Source: Gammaproteobacteria bacterium (GTDB taxonomy: Bacteria; Pseudomonadota; Gammaproteobacteria; Pseudomonadales; Pseudomonadaceae). From it: a DNA stretch of 64,000 nucleotides. Position 1 is the first letter of the stretch; every line of letters starts with the position of its first letter. The stretch spans positions 17,120 through 81,119 of the forward strand of contig JAAYFI010000007.1 of the NCBI GenBank assembly GCA_012728315.1, in the 5' to 3' direction. The translations under genes were made by a program, and so were the position numbers. A model generated the notes under the pieces. That model saw only the letters and a program-made list of their open reading frames with translations. It was not told where the DNA came from and made no database searches. Below are positions 1 to 9,163 of the stretch, one piece after another.

Positions 1-462
1 AGAGTGCGCCACGCCACGATGGGTTAACGGAATGCCGGCATAGGCTGTGCAGCCTGATGCCGCAGTAATTCCAGGAACCACTTGGCAGTTAATATGGCGT
101 TTTAGTAAATAATCCAGCTCTTCTGAGCCGCGGCCAAAAATAAATGGATCCCCGCCTTTGAGTCGGGCAACGCGTAAGCCTTGTTGCGCGAGGTCAGCCA
201 GCAGTTGATTGATTTTATCTTGCGGCAGGCTGTGATGACCACTGGATTTACCAACAAAGCGGCGCGCACAGCGCTCAGGCAGTAAAGCCATCAACTCTGG
301 GCTTACCAAGCGGTCGTAGACCACGACATCAGCTTGTTGTAATAAACTCCATGCCCGTAAAGTGAGCAGGCTGGGATCGCCAGGGCCTGCACCAATAAGC
401 GCTACCTCACCGGGTGCAAATGATGCTTGCAAAGCAGCGGGGAGAGCAATTGTCTGATCCAT
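1..462 (-). CDS. nirE: Uroporphyrinogen-III C-methyltransferase NirE (3' part off the window)
   Basis: SAM-dependent methylation of uroporphyrinogen III at C-2 and C-7 gives precorrin-2, the entry to heme d1 (and siroheme) synthesis in the cytoplasm. Only the first ~154 codons are present; the reading frame is open to the left edge. Reading the minus strand from the ATG at 460-462 gives [12 protein letters not shown], then the family SAM-loop [14 protein letters not shown] near residues 22-35 and [12 protein letters not shown] further on, typical of the CobA/NirE methylase family. A GGAG ribosome binding site lies a few bases upstream of the ATG. It follows nirJ in the same direction after a ~60-bp gap, as in the P. 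aeruginosa nir operon, and this position favours nirE over a siroheme cobA. Family is certain; the nirE assignment rests on context. Confidence 0.9.
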   Translation of the reverse strand, partial: MDQTIALPAALQASFAPGEVALIGAGPGDPSLLTLRAWSLLQQADVVVYDRLVSPELMALLPERCARRFVGKSSGHHSLPQDKINQLLADLAQQGLRVARLKGGDPFIFGRGSEELDYLLKRHINCQVVPGITAASGCTAYAGIPLTHRGVAHS

Positions 463-522
463 GTCAGCTCCAAAGTGACGTTCGGTCACGGTAATAAAAG
501 CGTCACAGCGCGTGTGACAAAC

Positions 523-1701
523 TTACAGCGCTACGCATTTGATTTCAGGCAAGGCGGTGACACCGATTTCTTCGTCAGACAGGTAACAGCCGGGATCTTC
601 TGCCCATAAATCACCGCCTGCCCATGCGCGGGTCCGGGTATTACCATTGCAGATGCTTAACCACTGACATTCGCCGCAGCGGCCTTTGATCTGACGCGGG
701 TGCTGGCGCAACTGCAGCAGTAATGGATCGGGGTTGTTCAGCCAAATATCTGAGAAGTTTTGTGTGCGTACATTGCCAAGGGTGTGTTGTTGCCAATAGG
801 TGTCAGGGTGGACGTCACCGAGGTTATCAATATTGGCCACCCCTGCGCCAGAGGCATTACCGCCCCAAGCACGCAGCATTTGCTCCATTTGTGCATAGTG
901 CTGCGGCACATTACGCTCGGCCCACTGCAGTAATAAAATCGCATCGGCATCGTTATTGCCGCTGACAAAATCGGTTTCAATGCCGTGCTGTACATCGTCC
1001 CACGCGCGGTCAAAAATTTGATTCATGGCGTCACGGGTCATTTGCCAGTGCGCATCAATTTTGCTGCTACGCTTACCGCGACCACTGTAATTAAGGTGCG
1101 ATAAGTAGTATTTCTGCACATCGTACTCACGCATCAGCTCCAGTAAGGCGGGCAGTTGCATGTGGTTGTGCATGGTTAAAGTGGTGCGCAGACCGACACG
1201 AATATCACGCTGACGGCAGAGTTTTACGGCATGCATGGAGGCGGCAAAGCCACCTTTCATTTGTCTAAATTCATCGTGAATATCTGGCAAGCCATCAATA
1301 CTGATGCCGACATAATCAAACTCAGCCGCAGCGATTTGCTCAATATTGCTTTCGTTGATTAGCGTGCCATTGGTGGAGAGGGCAACATAAAAGCCGTACT
1401 GGCGGGCGCGCTCAGCCAATTGGAAAATATCTGGGCGCATCAAGGGCTCACCGCCACTGAGCACTAATACTTTGACTCCTGCTGAGTGCAGTTGATCAAT
1501 CACATCCAAGGCTTCGGCAGTGTCCAGCTCGCCTTTAAAATCGATATCAGCCGAGGTTGAGTAGCAGTGTTTGCAGGTCAGGTTGCAACGGCGTAACACG
1601 TTCCAAATCACCACGGGTGCGCGGGTGCTGCCGGGTTTGGCTGCGCGTGGGGCCGGGCTTTGACCCGCGATGGCGCGTAAATAAGTGCTAATTCTAAGCA
1701 T
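523..1701 (-). CDS. nirJ: Heme d1 biosynthesis radical SAM protein NirJ
   Basis: Radical SAM enzyme that replaces the two propionate side chains of didecarboxysiroheme by oxo groups late in heme d1 synthesis. The 392-residue protein carries the radical SAM cluster motif CxxxCxxC at Cys39, Cys43 and Cys46, followed by LSGGEPLMRPD, the SAM-binding GGE region. The C-terminal SPASM-type region supplies further cysteines at 342, 345, 351 and 372 for an auxiliary iron-sulfur cluster. Length matches NirJ of denitrifying pseudomonads. It starts 2 bp after the nirH stop and precedes nirE, so it is co-transcribed from the nirS promoter. Related PqqE/AhbC/AhbD enzymes share the fold, but the operon leaves little doubt. 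Confidence 0.96.
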   Translation of the reverse strand: MLRISTYLRAIAGQSPAPRAAKPGSTRAPVVIWNVLRRCNLTCKHCYSTSADIDFKGELDTAEALDVIDQLHSAGVKVLVLSGGEPLMRPDIFQLAERARQYGFYVALSTNGTLINESNIEQIAAAEFDYVGISIDGLPDIHDEFRQMKGGFAASMHAVKLCRQRDIRVGLRTTLTMHNHMQLPALLELMREYDVQKYYLSHLNYSGRGKRSSKIDAHWQMTRDAMNQIFDRAWDDVQHGIETDFVSGNNDADAILLLQWAERNVPQHYAQMEQMLRAWGGNASGAGVANIDNLGDVHPDTYWQQHTLGNVRTQNFSDIWLNNPDPLLLQLRQHPRQIKGRCGECQWLSICNGNTRTRAWAGGDLWAEDPGCYLSDEEIGVTALPEIKCVAL

Positions 1702-1703
1702 GG

Positions 1704-2213
1704 TTACTTCTCCTGACGCTGAGCGGCCAGTCGCAAACCGGTTTTCTTCAGAATGCGACTACTGACCAGCATCGTATCAGCGCGGCAGGCGTCACCGAGT
1801 TGATCACGAATAAGATTTCGTTCGTATTCGATTTGCTCGGCGTTCATGCCATGCACCATGGCAAATAAGTTATAGCGCCAGCCAGGTAAACGCGGGCGAC
1901 GGTAGCAATGACTGACAAAGTGCAAGTTACCGACGATTTGGCCTAAACGGTCGATGTGTGCATCATCCACATCCCACACCGTCATACCATTAAAGGTATA
2001 GCCGAGGCGGTAATGATTGGGCACTGCCGCAATACGACGAATCGCGCCACTGTCTTGCAAACGCTGCAATAAAGCCAGTGTTTCCTCGACACTGAGTTGC
2101 ATCCGTTCAGCTATCCACGCCCAAGGATCAGCCACTAAAGGCATCCCGGCTTCAGTTAGGGTGATCAGCTGCTGGGCCAGTTGTTGATCAGAGCGGGAAA
2201 TGGAGGCCGACAT
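1704..2213 (-). CDS. nirH: Siroheme decarboxylase subunit NirH (Lrp/AsnC-like)
   Basis: One of four paralogous Lrp/AsnC-like proteins (NirD, L, G, H) that together decarboxylate the acetate groups of siroheme to give didecarboxysiroheme. The 169 residues show an N-terminal winged-helix-like part (about 10-70) and an AsnC-type ligand-binding part with HCYRRPRLPGWRYNLF around residues 100-115, closely matching HxYRR...NLF in NirL. It resembles NirL more than NirG or NirD; the operon thus alternates D-L-G-H as two related pairs. Its start overlaps the end of nirG by 26 bp, which suggests translational coupling. Despite the helix-turn-helix fold, these proteins act as enzymes rather than regulators. 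Confidence 0.93.
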   Translation of the reverse strand: MSASISRSDQQLAQQLITLTEAGMPLVADPWAWIAERMQLSVEETLALLQRLQDSGAIRRIAAVPNHYRLGYTFNGMTVWDVDDAHIDRLGQIVGNLHFVSHCYRRPRLPGWRYNLFAMVHGMNAEQIEYERNLIRDQLGDACRADTMLVSSRILKKTGLRLAAQRQEK

Positions 2214-2631
2214 GATAGGTCTTCTCCTTAGGTAAGTTCAGCACTGCCAAACCGGTCAATGCTTCAATTTCAGCGATGCTCTGGGTAATGCCTTCGGGTG
2301 TCGGACAGGCCAAGACAAACCACATATTAAAGGCATGTTCACGGCGGTAATTGTGCGCCACGGCAGGAATATCGTTGAGCAGTTCGGTGACCTCATCAAA
2401 GCGTTCTTCAGGAACTGTCATCGCCGCTAAAGTGAAAGCACCGCCCAGTTGCTCGATATCAAACATCGGGCCAAAACGGGTTAAGGTGCCGTCATCCAGT
2501 AATTCTTGCAGGCGCTGACGAATGCGCTCGGCACTGCAGTCGAGTTCTGTAGCGAGTTCGCCCCAAGGGTCGCGTACCAATGGCAAACCATGTTGTAAGC
2601 GATTGAGTAGGCGACGATCAAATTCATCCAT
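2188..2631 (-). CDS. nirG: Siroheme decarboxylase subunit NirG (Lrp/AsnC-like)
   Basis: Member of the NirD/L/G/H siroheme decarboxylase group of heme d1 synthesis. The 147-residue protein begins MDEFDRRLLNRLQHGLPLVRDPW, sharing its layout with NirD, and contains AHNYRREHAFNMWFVLACP around residues 93-111, the AsnC-domain signature of this subgroup, in which the conserved histidine and YRR/YLREH residues line the siroheme site. It overlaps nirL by one base and nirH by 26 bp. The order matches P. aeruginosa nirDLGH, which fixes the symbol. Confidence 0.93.
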   Translation of the reverse strand: MDEFDRRLLNRLQHGLPLVRDPWGELATELDCSAERIRQRLQELLDDGTLTRFGPMFDIEQLGGAFTLAAMTVPEERFDEVTELLNDIPAVAHNYRREHAFNMWFVLACPTPEGITQSIAEIEALTGLAVLNLPKEKTYHVGLHFPL

Positions 2632-3128
2632 TAGACAGCTCCGGCTTGGCTGTAACGTGCGCCGCGCTGCTTAAAGGCACGGGTACTAAACAGTAAGTGA
2701 TGGGGACGGTGCAGTATATTATGCTGCGTTAGCAATTCAGCGACGTGAGCTTCAACAGCTTGTCGGTCGCGGCCGTGCACCATACAAAACAAATTATAGG
2801 GCCAGCCCGGTCGGCGTGGGCGTCGATAACATAGATTGACCCCAGGTGCTTGACCAAGCGCTTTACCCAGCTGGTGGACGCGCTCATCTTCAATATCCAT
2901 CACCAGCATCACGTTGGCATTAATGCCGAGTGCGCGGTGTTTCACCACGATGCCAAAACGACGAAATAAGCCTTGTTGGTCTAAATCTTTTACATGCGCA
3001 ATCACGGCCTGTTCAGTGCTGTTAATTTGCTCAGCAAAAGTTTGATAGGGACGCGAGGTCAGCGGCAAGCCATTTTCTAAAAGGCGGCGTAGTTGCTGTT
3101 GTTGCTCAAGGGATAAGGTGCTGGTCAT
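2631..3128 (-). CDS. nirL: Siroheme decarboxylase subunit NirL (Lrp/AsnC-like)
   Basis: Third of the four siroheme decarboxylase components. The 165-residue protein has an N-terminal Lrp-type helix-turn-helix region (about 8-70) and the AsnC-like part with NLCYRRPRRPGWPYNLFCMVHG near residues 98-119, which pairs it with NirH. Its start overlaps the nirD stop by 4 bp (ATGA), so translation is probably coupled. It functions with NirD, G and H; in Pseudomonas all four are separate genes, whereas some archaea and sulfate reducers use a two-gene AhbA/AhbB set. Confidence 0.93.
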   Translation of the reverse strand: MTSTLSLEQQQQLRRLLENGLPLTSRPYQTFAEQINSTEQAVIAHVKDLDQQGLFRRFGIVVKHRALGINANVMLVMDIEDERVHQLGKALGQAPGVNLCYRRPRRPGWPYNLFCMVHGRDRQAVEAHVAELLTQHNILHRPHHLLFSTRAFKQRGARYSQAGAV

Positions 3129-3589
3129 GTTGGCACCTGTGAGTCTTTGCCCAGCGCAAAGCCTAAGTTGATTTGATAGGCGGTCAGCATCGGTAAATCC
3201 AAAGGCTTGAGGCCGGTGATCTGCTCGATTTTGACTAAGGTTTGATCAAGATGTTCACGGCTGGGCCCGGTCAGCACAAACCAGAGGTTCCAGTCATGTT
3301 CACGTAAGTAGTTGTGATTAACTTCATCGAAGGCGTTGATTTGTGCAGCGACTTCTTCAATGCGCTCGGCGGGCACCGCTAAAGCCACTAAGGTGCTGGC
3401 ACCCGCTAGGCTGTGTTCAAAGACGGGGCCAACCCGGGACAGGGCTTGGCGCTGATTAAGCTGTTCTAAGCGCTGAAGAATATCCTCTTCAGTGCAGCCC
3501 AACTCATCCGCCATGGCTTGATAAGGTTGGGCGCAAATCGGCAGGTCATGCTGGAAGCGATCCAGCATGCGTAAGCAAAGCTCGTCCAT
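3125..3589 (-). CDS. nirD: Siroheme decarboxylase subunit NirD (Lrp/AsnC-like)
   Basis: First of the Lrp/AsnC-like quartet. The 154 residues begin MDELCLRMLDRFQHDLPICAQPY and contain NHNYLREHDWNLWFVLTGP near residues 92-110, the counterpart of the NirG motif. It should not be confused with the small subunit NirD of assimilatory NADH-nitrite reductase, a Rieske-type protein: no CxH...CxxH motif is present. It lies 10 bp after nirF and overlaps nirL by 4 bp. In some pseudomonads nirD and nirL are fused; here they are separate. Confidence 0.93.
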   Translation of the reverse strand: MDELCLRMLDRFQHDLPICAQPYQAMADELGCTEEDILQRLEQLNQRQALSRVGPVFEHSLAGASTLVALAVPAERIEEVAAQINAFDEVNHNYLREHDWNLWFVLTGPSREHLDQTLVKIEQITGLKPLDLPMLTAYQINLGFALGKDSQVPT

Positions 3590-3599
3590 GCTACAACTC

Positions 3600-4784
3600 C
3601 TACAGACCGATGCGGTGCGCTCGGTCGCTAAAGAAGATACCGCTTGGATTGTCAGCCGGTAGGGTGTGAAGCTTTTTCAAGGTGGCGGTATCCCACACCT
3701 GTACTTCACCTTTATCACGTACAGAAATCCAAATGTGTTCGCCGCGCGGGGTGAACTCCATGTGCAACACACCAGGGCCGGGCTCTAAGGTTGCGAGGAT
3801 CTCGTGCGTTTCGCTGTCGATCACTTGTACAAATTGATTGTCAGGGAAGGCAAAGTTGACCCAGATCTGCCGCGCATCAGGGCGCGCCATCACAAATACG
3901 GGTTGACCGACAGTGTCGATGCTGCCAGTTTGCTGCCAAGTGTTGGTGTCCATTACCAAAACTTTATGGCGACCAATGGCTGGGACAAAGGCGTGATCTC
4001 CCGCGACTGTCCAGCCTTCTAAGTGGGGCATTTTATACACCGGGAGTTTTTCGCTGCCGCGGCCATAGCCATCAAGAATACGTTTAACGCCTTTCTCTGG
4101 ATGCCATAAATCCAGCAGTGCCATACCGTCTTCACCAAACAACCCAGCAATGTAATAGCGGCCATCTGGGGTTAACATGGAGTCGTAAGGCTGATCGCCG
4201 ATATTGGTAAAGCGAGTAATTTTCGGGGTGTCGCTTTTGCTGAAGTCAGCGATCCAGATTTCACCGGTATCAAACAAGCTGACGAGAAACTTTTGTCCGG
4301 GCGCATCGACCATGCCCACCACACGTGAACCACGGCTACCATCAGCAACGGTGGTCGCTGGAATATCTGCAACCAGCTCTAAAGTATCGGCATTAAAGAC
4401 TTTAACGCCGCCGGGCTCGTAGTTACCCACAGCAATTAAACGGCCATCTTGGCTGATGGCACCGCCAATGCTGTTGCCGCCTTGGATAATGCGCTTGTCA
4501 ATTTTTGCGGTGAGCATATCGATTTTGCTTAAACCGCCATCGCGGCCAAATACATAGGCAAAACGTGCATCACGGGAAAATACCACCGAGGCATGGGATA
4601 AATCACCTAAGCCTTCAACGCGGGCCAGCGTGGTGTTATGGCTGTGCTCAACAATTTGCACACTGCCAGCGGCGCGTTCAATGACAATGCCTAAGTCACC
4701 GGTACCGCGTAACTGAGTGCTGGGTTGTCCAGCGCAAGCGGTTAAGAGACCGGCGAGAACAACAGTACCAATGCGACGCATCAT
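3600..4784 (-). CDS. nirF: Periplasmic heme d1 biosynthesis protein NirF (lipoprotein)
   Basis: NirF acts late in heme d1 synthesis in the periplasm and is thought to install the acrylate double bond (dihydro-heme d1 dehydrogenase). The 394-residue protein has a lipoprotein signal: a basic N-terminus, a hydrophobic stretch and the lipobox LLTAC with Cys17 as lipidation site, which would anchor it to a membrane. The rest resembles the eight-bladed propeller d1 domain of NirS (for example DARFAYVFGRDGGLSKID) but lacks a cytochrome c domain. Its ATG overlaps the end of nirC by 4 bp. A start at the second Met is equally possible and would not change the lipobox. Confidence 0.95.
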   Translation of the reverse strand: MMRRIGTVVLAGLLTACAGQPSTQLRGTGDLGIVIERAAGSVQIVEHSHNTTLARVEGLGDLSHASVVFSRDARFAYVFGRDGGLSKIDMLTAKIDKRIIQGGNSIGGAISQDGRLIAVGNYEPGGVKVFNADTLELVADIPATTVADGSRGSRVVGMVDAPGQKFLVSLFDTGEIWIADFSKSDTPKITRFTNIGDQPYDSMLTPDGRYYIAGLFGEDGMALLDLWHPEKGVKRILDGYGRGSEKLPVYKMPHLEGWTVAGDHAFVPAIGRHKVLVMDTNTWQQTGSIDTVGQPVFVMARPDARQIWVNFAFPDNQFVQVIDSETHEILATLEPGPGVLHMEFTPRGEHIWISVRDKGEVQVWDTATLKKLHTLPADNPSGIFFSDRAHRIGL

Positions 4785-5119
4785 GGGGTGACTCCTTGTA
4801 ACAAACGATCAATCATCCAGGCCGCTTCTTGCTCATTGAGTAAGGCATCCCATGGTGGCATAGCTGTGCCCGGGCGACCGAACATCACGGTGGCAATTAA
4901 ACTTTCACGGGGTTTATCAGCCAGCAGTTGCGGGGTCAGGGCTGGGCCGAGGCCACCGGTCATGCGCAGGCCGTGGCAGGAGCCACAGTCTTGAATAAGC
5001 AGGTGTTCAAGTGTCGCTTGGCGCTCAGTAGATAAAGGCGCAGCCACACTTATCGAAAGGGAGAAGAGGGACGCCATGAAAATACCCAAATAGCGTGTTG
5101 CGTGTTTGGTGACCGTCAT
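4781..5119 (-). CDS. nirC: c-type cytochrome NirC
   Basis: Small periplasmic monoheme cytochrome c encoded in nir operons; it can pass electrons to NirS and may assist heme d1 maturation with NirF. The 112-residue precursor has an N-terminal signal segment (about 1-27), the heme site CGSCH at Cys45/Cys48/His49, and a likely axial Met in GTAMPPW. It sits between nirM and nirF, overlapping nirF by 4 bp, the usual position of nirC. Confidence 0.94.
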   Translation of the reverse strand: MTVTKHATRYLGIFMASLFSLSISVAAPLSTERQATLEHLLIQDCGSCHGLRMTGGLGPALTPQLLADKPRESLIATVMFGRPGTAMPPWDALLNEQEAAWMIDRLLQGVTP

Positions 5120-5135
5120 GACGTCCTCCTAGGTG

Positions 5136-5450
5136 TTACTTAAGGCTTAAAACCCATTCAGCGAGGATTTTCGCTTCTTCTTCGGTTACAGGGTTAGGTG
5201 GCATAGGGATTGGGCCCCAAACGCCAGCGCTACCATTTTTGATATGGAGGGCGAGAGTATCGACTGCGCCTTCAACATCAGCATTTTTAGCTGCAACTTC
5301 TTTCAGTGCTGGGCCAACCATTTGGCTATCTACTGTGTGGCAGGCAACGCATGGCTTGCTTTTGAACAGTGCTTCACCATCGTTTGCCAGAGCAGGTTGG
5401 ATTGCGAAAGCCGCACCCAGTGCAAACATTGGAATTAAGATTTTTTTCAT
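5136..5450 (-). CDS. nirM: Cytochrome c551 NirM
   Basis: Periplasmic electron donor to the cd1 nitrite reductase. The 104-residue precursor has a Sec signal peptide cleaved after LA around residue 22, leaving about 82 residues, the size of Pseudomonas cytochrome c551. The heme motif is CVACH (Cys34, Cys37, His38) and the axial methionine is Met83 in GPIPMPPNP, a family hallmark. It follows nirS after 56 bp containing a perfect 28-nt palindrome, and has a well-placed GAGGAAGAA ribosome binding site. Confidence 0.96.
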   Translation of the reverse strand: MKKILIPMFALGAAFAIQPALANDGEALFKSKPCVACHTVDSQMVGPALKEVAAKNADVEGAVDTLALHIKNGSAGVWGPIPMPPNPVTEEEAKILAEWVLSLK

Positions 5451-5471
5451 AGTTCTTCCTCAGAGCTAATA

Positions 5472-5499
5472 AAGGATGAGCCATTAATGGCTCATCCTT
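5472..5499 (-). terminator. Perfect 28-nt palindrome between nirS and nirM
   Basis: AAGGATGAGCCATT is followed directly by its exact reverse complement, so the leftward transcript can fold a 14-bp stem right after the nirS stop codon. Only a short, interrupted U-run follows (CUUUAUUAG), so it is better read as a partial terminator or RNA-stabilising structure than as a strong stop, since the downstream nir genes lack another obvious promoter. It would give more nirS than downstream message. Confidence 0.6.
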
Positions 5500-5506
5500 A
5501 GTGTAC

Positions 5507-7234
<1,728 letters not shown>

Positions 7235-7352
7235 TTAATCTCCTTTGAATGACTCGACTCTTATACAACTTGTGGTTTTGAGCCTTAAGGTCATTCTGTT
7301 TTCATTTGAATGGCTGATTGGCATATCCCGGGTAATTTGTGTGTGCATTGAC

Positions 7353-7394
7353 ATCCTAGACATAGCCGCTGACATTGCGCTTGACGGCAATCAA
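7353..7394 (-). promoter_or_regulatory. nirS promoter with FNR/ANR/DNR-type box
   Basis: The FNR-family site TTGATTGCCGTCAA (7381-7394 on this strand) matches 9 of 10 defined bases of TTGAT-N4-ATCAA. A -10-like TAGGAT lies at 7353-7358; transcription starting near 7346 would place the box centre at about -41.5, the classic class II activation position for FNR, ANR and DNR. The leader to the nirS ATG would be about 115 nt. DNR (NO-sensing) and ANR (O2-sensing) recognise the same sequence, so the sequence cannot tell which acts. Confidence 0.75.
7381..7394 (+). promoter_or_regulatory. FNR-type box probably shared with nirQ
   Basis: Same near-palindromic site read towards nirQ: TTGACGGCAATCAA, 82 bp before the nirQ GTG. 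It is the only FNR-type box I find in the 245-bp divergent nirS-nirQ gap. A class II promoter using it would start near 7429, but the -10 candidate there (around TAGAGG at 7426-7431) is poorly placed and weak, so control of nirQ from this box is inference from gene order and from the known ANR/DNR control of nirQ in P. aeruginosa. Confidence 0.55.
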
Positions 7395-7476
7395 GAATGA
7401 CTTTTTAAGCGGTTGAGCCAGCAGCTAGAGGACGGTTAACGTAGGCATAACCAAGTTAATTAGTAGGGTATGCAGC

Positions 7477-8289
7477 GTGAATACAAGCCTGACTCAAGAT
7501 GCTTTTTTAAAGACTGAAGAACCCTTTTACCAGAGTCTTGGCAATGAGGAGATTGTTTTTCGCCAAGCATGGCAGCATGGCATGCCGGTATTAATTAAAG
7601 GCCCCACGGGTTGTGGTAAAACGCGCTTTGTGCAGCATATGGCGCACCGCTTAAATCTACCCTTGTATACCGTAGCCTGCCATGATGATTTAAGTGCCGC
7701 GGACCTTGTGGGTCGTCACTTAATTGGTGCGCAAGGCACCTGGTGGCAAGATGGCCCTTTAACGCGGGCGGTGCGCGAAGGTGGGATTTGTTATTTAGAT
7801 GAAGTGGTTGAAGCGCGGCAAGATACTGCTGTGGTTTTGCACCCGCTGGCAGATGATCGCCGTGAGTTATTTTTAGAGCGTACTGGTGAAGCCATTAAGG
7901 CTCCGCCGAGCTTTATGTTGGTGGTGTCTTATAACCCGGGCTATCAAAACTTACTCAAAGGCATGAAGCCTAGTACTCGTCAGCGTTTTGTCGCCATGCG
8001 CTTTGATTATCCTCATCCTGCAGAAGAACAGAAAATCGTTGAAATTGAATCGGGCATTGATTCCCAGCGCGCTGCACAGATTGTCCGTTTAGGCCAAGCG
8101 CTGCGACGTTTAGAAAATCATGATTTAGAAGAAGTGGCCTCTACCCGTTTGCTGATTTTTGCCGCACGCATGATTAAAGCGGGAATGCCGGTGCGCGAAG
8201 CCTGTTTAGCCTGCTTGGCTGAGCCGTTAAGCGATGATCCACAAACCGTGGCGGCGTTGATGGATGTGGTCGATGTCCACTTCGAGTAA
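7477..8289 (+). CDS. nirQ: MoxR-type AAA+ ATPase NirQ
   Basis: Cytoplasmic AAA+ chaperone-like ATPase of the NirQ/NorQ/CbbQ group; it helps activate nitrite and/or NO reductase. The 270-residue protein has Walker A GPTGCGKT at residues 42-49, Walker B ICYLDE at 104-109, sensor-1-type VVSYNPGY and an arginine-finger-like TRQRFVAMRF. The start is a GTG with a weak AGGG ribosome site; the encoded N-terminus (MNTSLTQDAFLKTEEPFYQ) fits family proteins. It is divergent from nirS and leads nirQ-nirO-nirP. Its NorD/CbbO-type partner is not in the window. Confidence 0.95.
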   Translation: MNTSLTQDAFLKTEEPFYQSLGNEEIVFRQAWQHGMPVLIKGPTGCGKTRFVQHMAHRLNLPLYTVACHDDLSAADLVGRHLIGAQGTWWQDGPLTRAVREGGICYLDEVVEARQDTAVVLHPLADDRRELFLERTGEAIKAPPSFMLVVSYNPGYQNLLKGMKPSTRQRFVAMRFDYPHPAEEQKIVEIESGIDSQRAAQIVRLGQALRRLENHDLEEVASTRLLIFAARMIKAGMPVREACLACLAEPLSDDPQTVAALMDVVDVHFE

Positions 8290-8872
8290 CGCGCCGCCAT
8301 TGGCAACGCCTGCTGCCAGCCATGCGCTGCCGGGTGACTTGGCAATGTGGATTTTTATTCTTGCTGAGCTGGCTGCTTTTACTCTGTTTATTATCGCTTT
8401 CAGCGTGACGCAAATGCTCTATCCGCAGCTGTTTCAAGCGGGGCGAGCAGCGCTTGATCCCTCTACCGGGTTTGCCATGACCGTGGGTTTACTCACATCG
8501 GGTTTTTTAGCAGCGCTGGCGGTGGAAAGAGTACGGGTGAATCAAGCTCGGCAAGCCGCTATGTTGCTGGTTGCCGCGATCGTCTCGGCGATGGTCTATG
8601 TGGTGCTCAAAATCAGTGAATATACGCATTTAGCTCAAGCGGGTTTTGACCTTGAATACAATATGTTTTTCACTTTGTATTGGTTGCTGACCTTATTTCA
8701 CTTTTTACATGTGTGGTTGGGTTTATTGGTGTTGGCTTTTTTAGCTTGGCGCTGTTGGCGCTTGGGATTTTCTGCCGACAAACGTAGTGGTATGGAATCC
8801 GGTGTGATGTATTGGCATATGATTGATTTAGCTTGGGTGATTATCTTTCCGCTGGTGTATTTGCTGGGGTAG
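8273..8872 (+). CDS. nirO: Cytochrome c oxidase subunit III-like membrane protein NirO/NorE
   Basis: Heme-copper oxidase subunit III family membrane protein; NirO/NorE is a denitrification accessory protein that improves NO reductase function but is not an essential catalytic subunit. About five transmembrane segments are visible, and LPGDLAMWIFILAELAAFTLF near the N-terminus and GVMYWHMIDLAWVIIFPLVYL at the end are typical subunit III signatures. ATG codons at 8264 and 8273 are both in frame; the second is chosen because it gives the usual short N-terminus (199 residues). The gene overlaps the nirQ stop by ~17 bp, so it is translationally coupled to nirQ. Confidence 0.9.
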   Translation: MSTSSNAPPLATPAASHALPGDLAMWIFILAELAAFTLFIIAFSVTQMLYPQLFQAGRAALDPSTGFAMTVGLLTSGFLAALAVERVRVNQARQAAMLLVAAIVSAMVYVVLKISEYTHLAQAGFDLEYNMFFTLYWLLTLFHFLHVWLGLLVLAFLAWRCWRLGFSADKRSGMESGVMYWHMIDLAWVIIFPLVYLLG

Positions 8873-8881
8873 GGCAAGGGT

Positions 8882-9145
8882 ATGTCCAATACGAAAGTGT
8901 TGTTTTTATGTTGGTTGGCATTGGTTGGAGCGACTGCTGTAACAGTCTATTTAGGTGCTAGCCCCCTCACCTTAGCCGCTCAGGTGGGGGCGGTGTTGCT
9001 CGTGGCTATTATTAAATCAGGTTTGATTATTGATGGCTTTATGGAGCTGCGCCATACGCAAAGACGCTGGCGCCTGATTATGTACGGCTGGCCACTGGCA
9101 ATGAGTTTGATTATTGCTGTGACCTTGCTGCTTCCCGGTTTTTAG
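8882..9145 (+). CDS. nirP: Small membrane protein NirP/NorF (cytochrome c oxidase subunit IV-like)
   Basis: Eighty-seven residues with three hydrophobic segments (about 5-23, 30-50, 66-85). The middle contains GLIIDGFMELRHTQRRWRLIM, the conserved block of prokaryotic cytochrome-oxidase-subunit-IV-like NorF/NirP proteins. It follows nirO by 9 bp and ends the nirQOP set, as in P. aeruginosa. NorF works with NorE in NO reductase assembly or activity; its molecular role is unsettled. Confidence 0.88.
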   Translation: MSNTKVLFLCWLALVGATAVTVYLGASPLTLAAQVGAVLLVAIIKSGLIIDGFMELRHTQRRWRLIMYGWPLAMSLIIAVTLLLPGF

Positions 9146-9163
9146 CGCCATAGCTATTATTGC

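Noticed and set aside
3125..3589. Reading NirD here as the small subunit of NADH-dependent nitrite reductase
   Set aside because: No Rieske-type cysteine/histidine motif; the protein is Lrp/AsnC-like and sits in the heme d1 operon.
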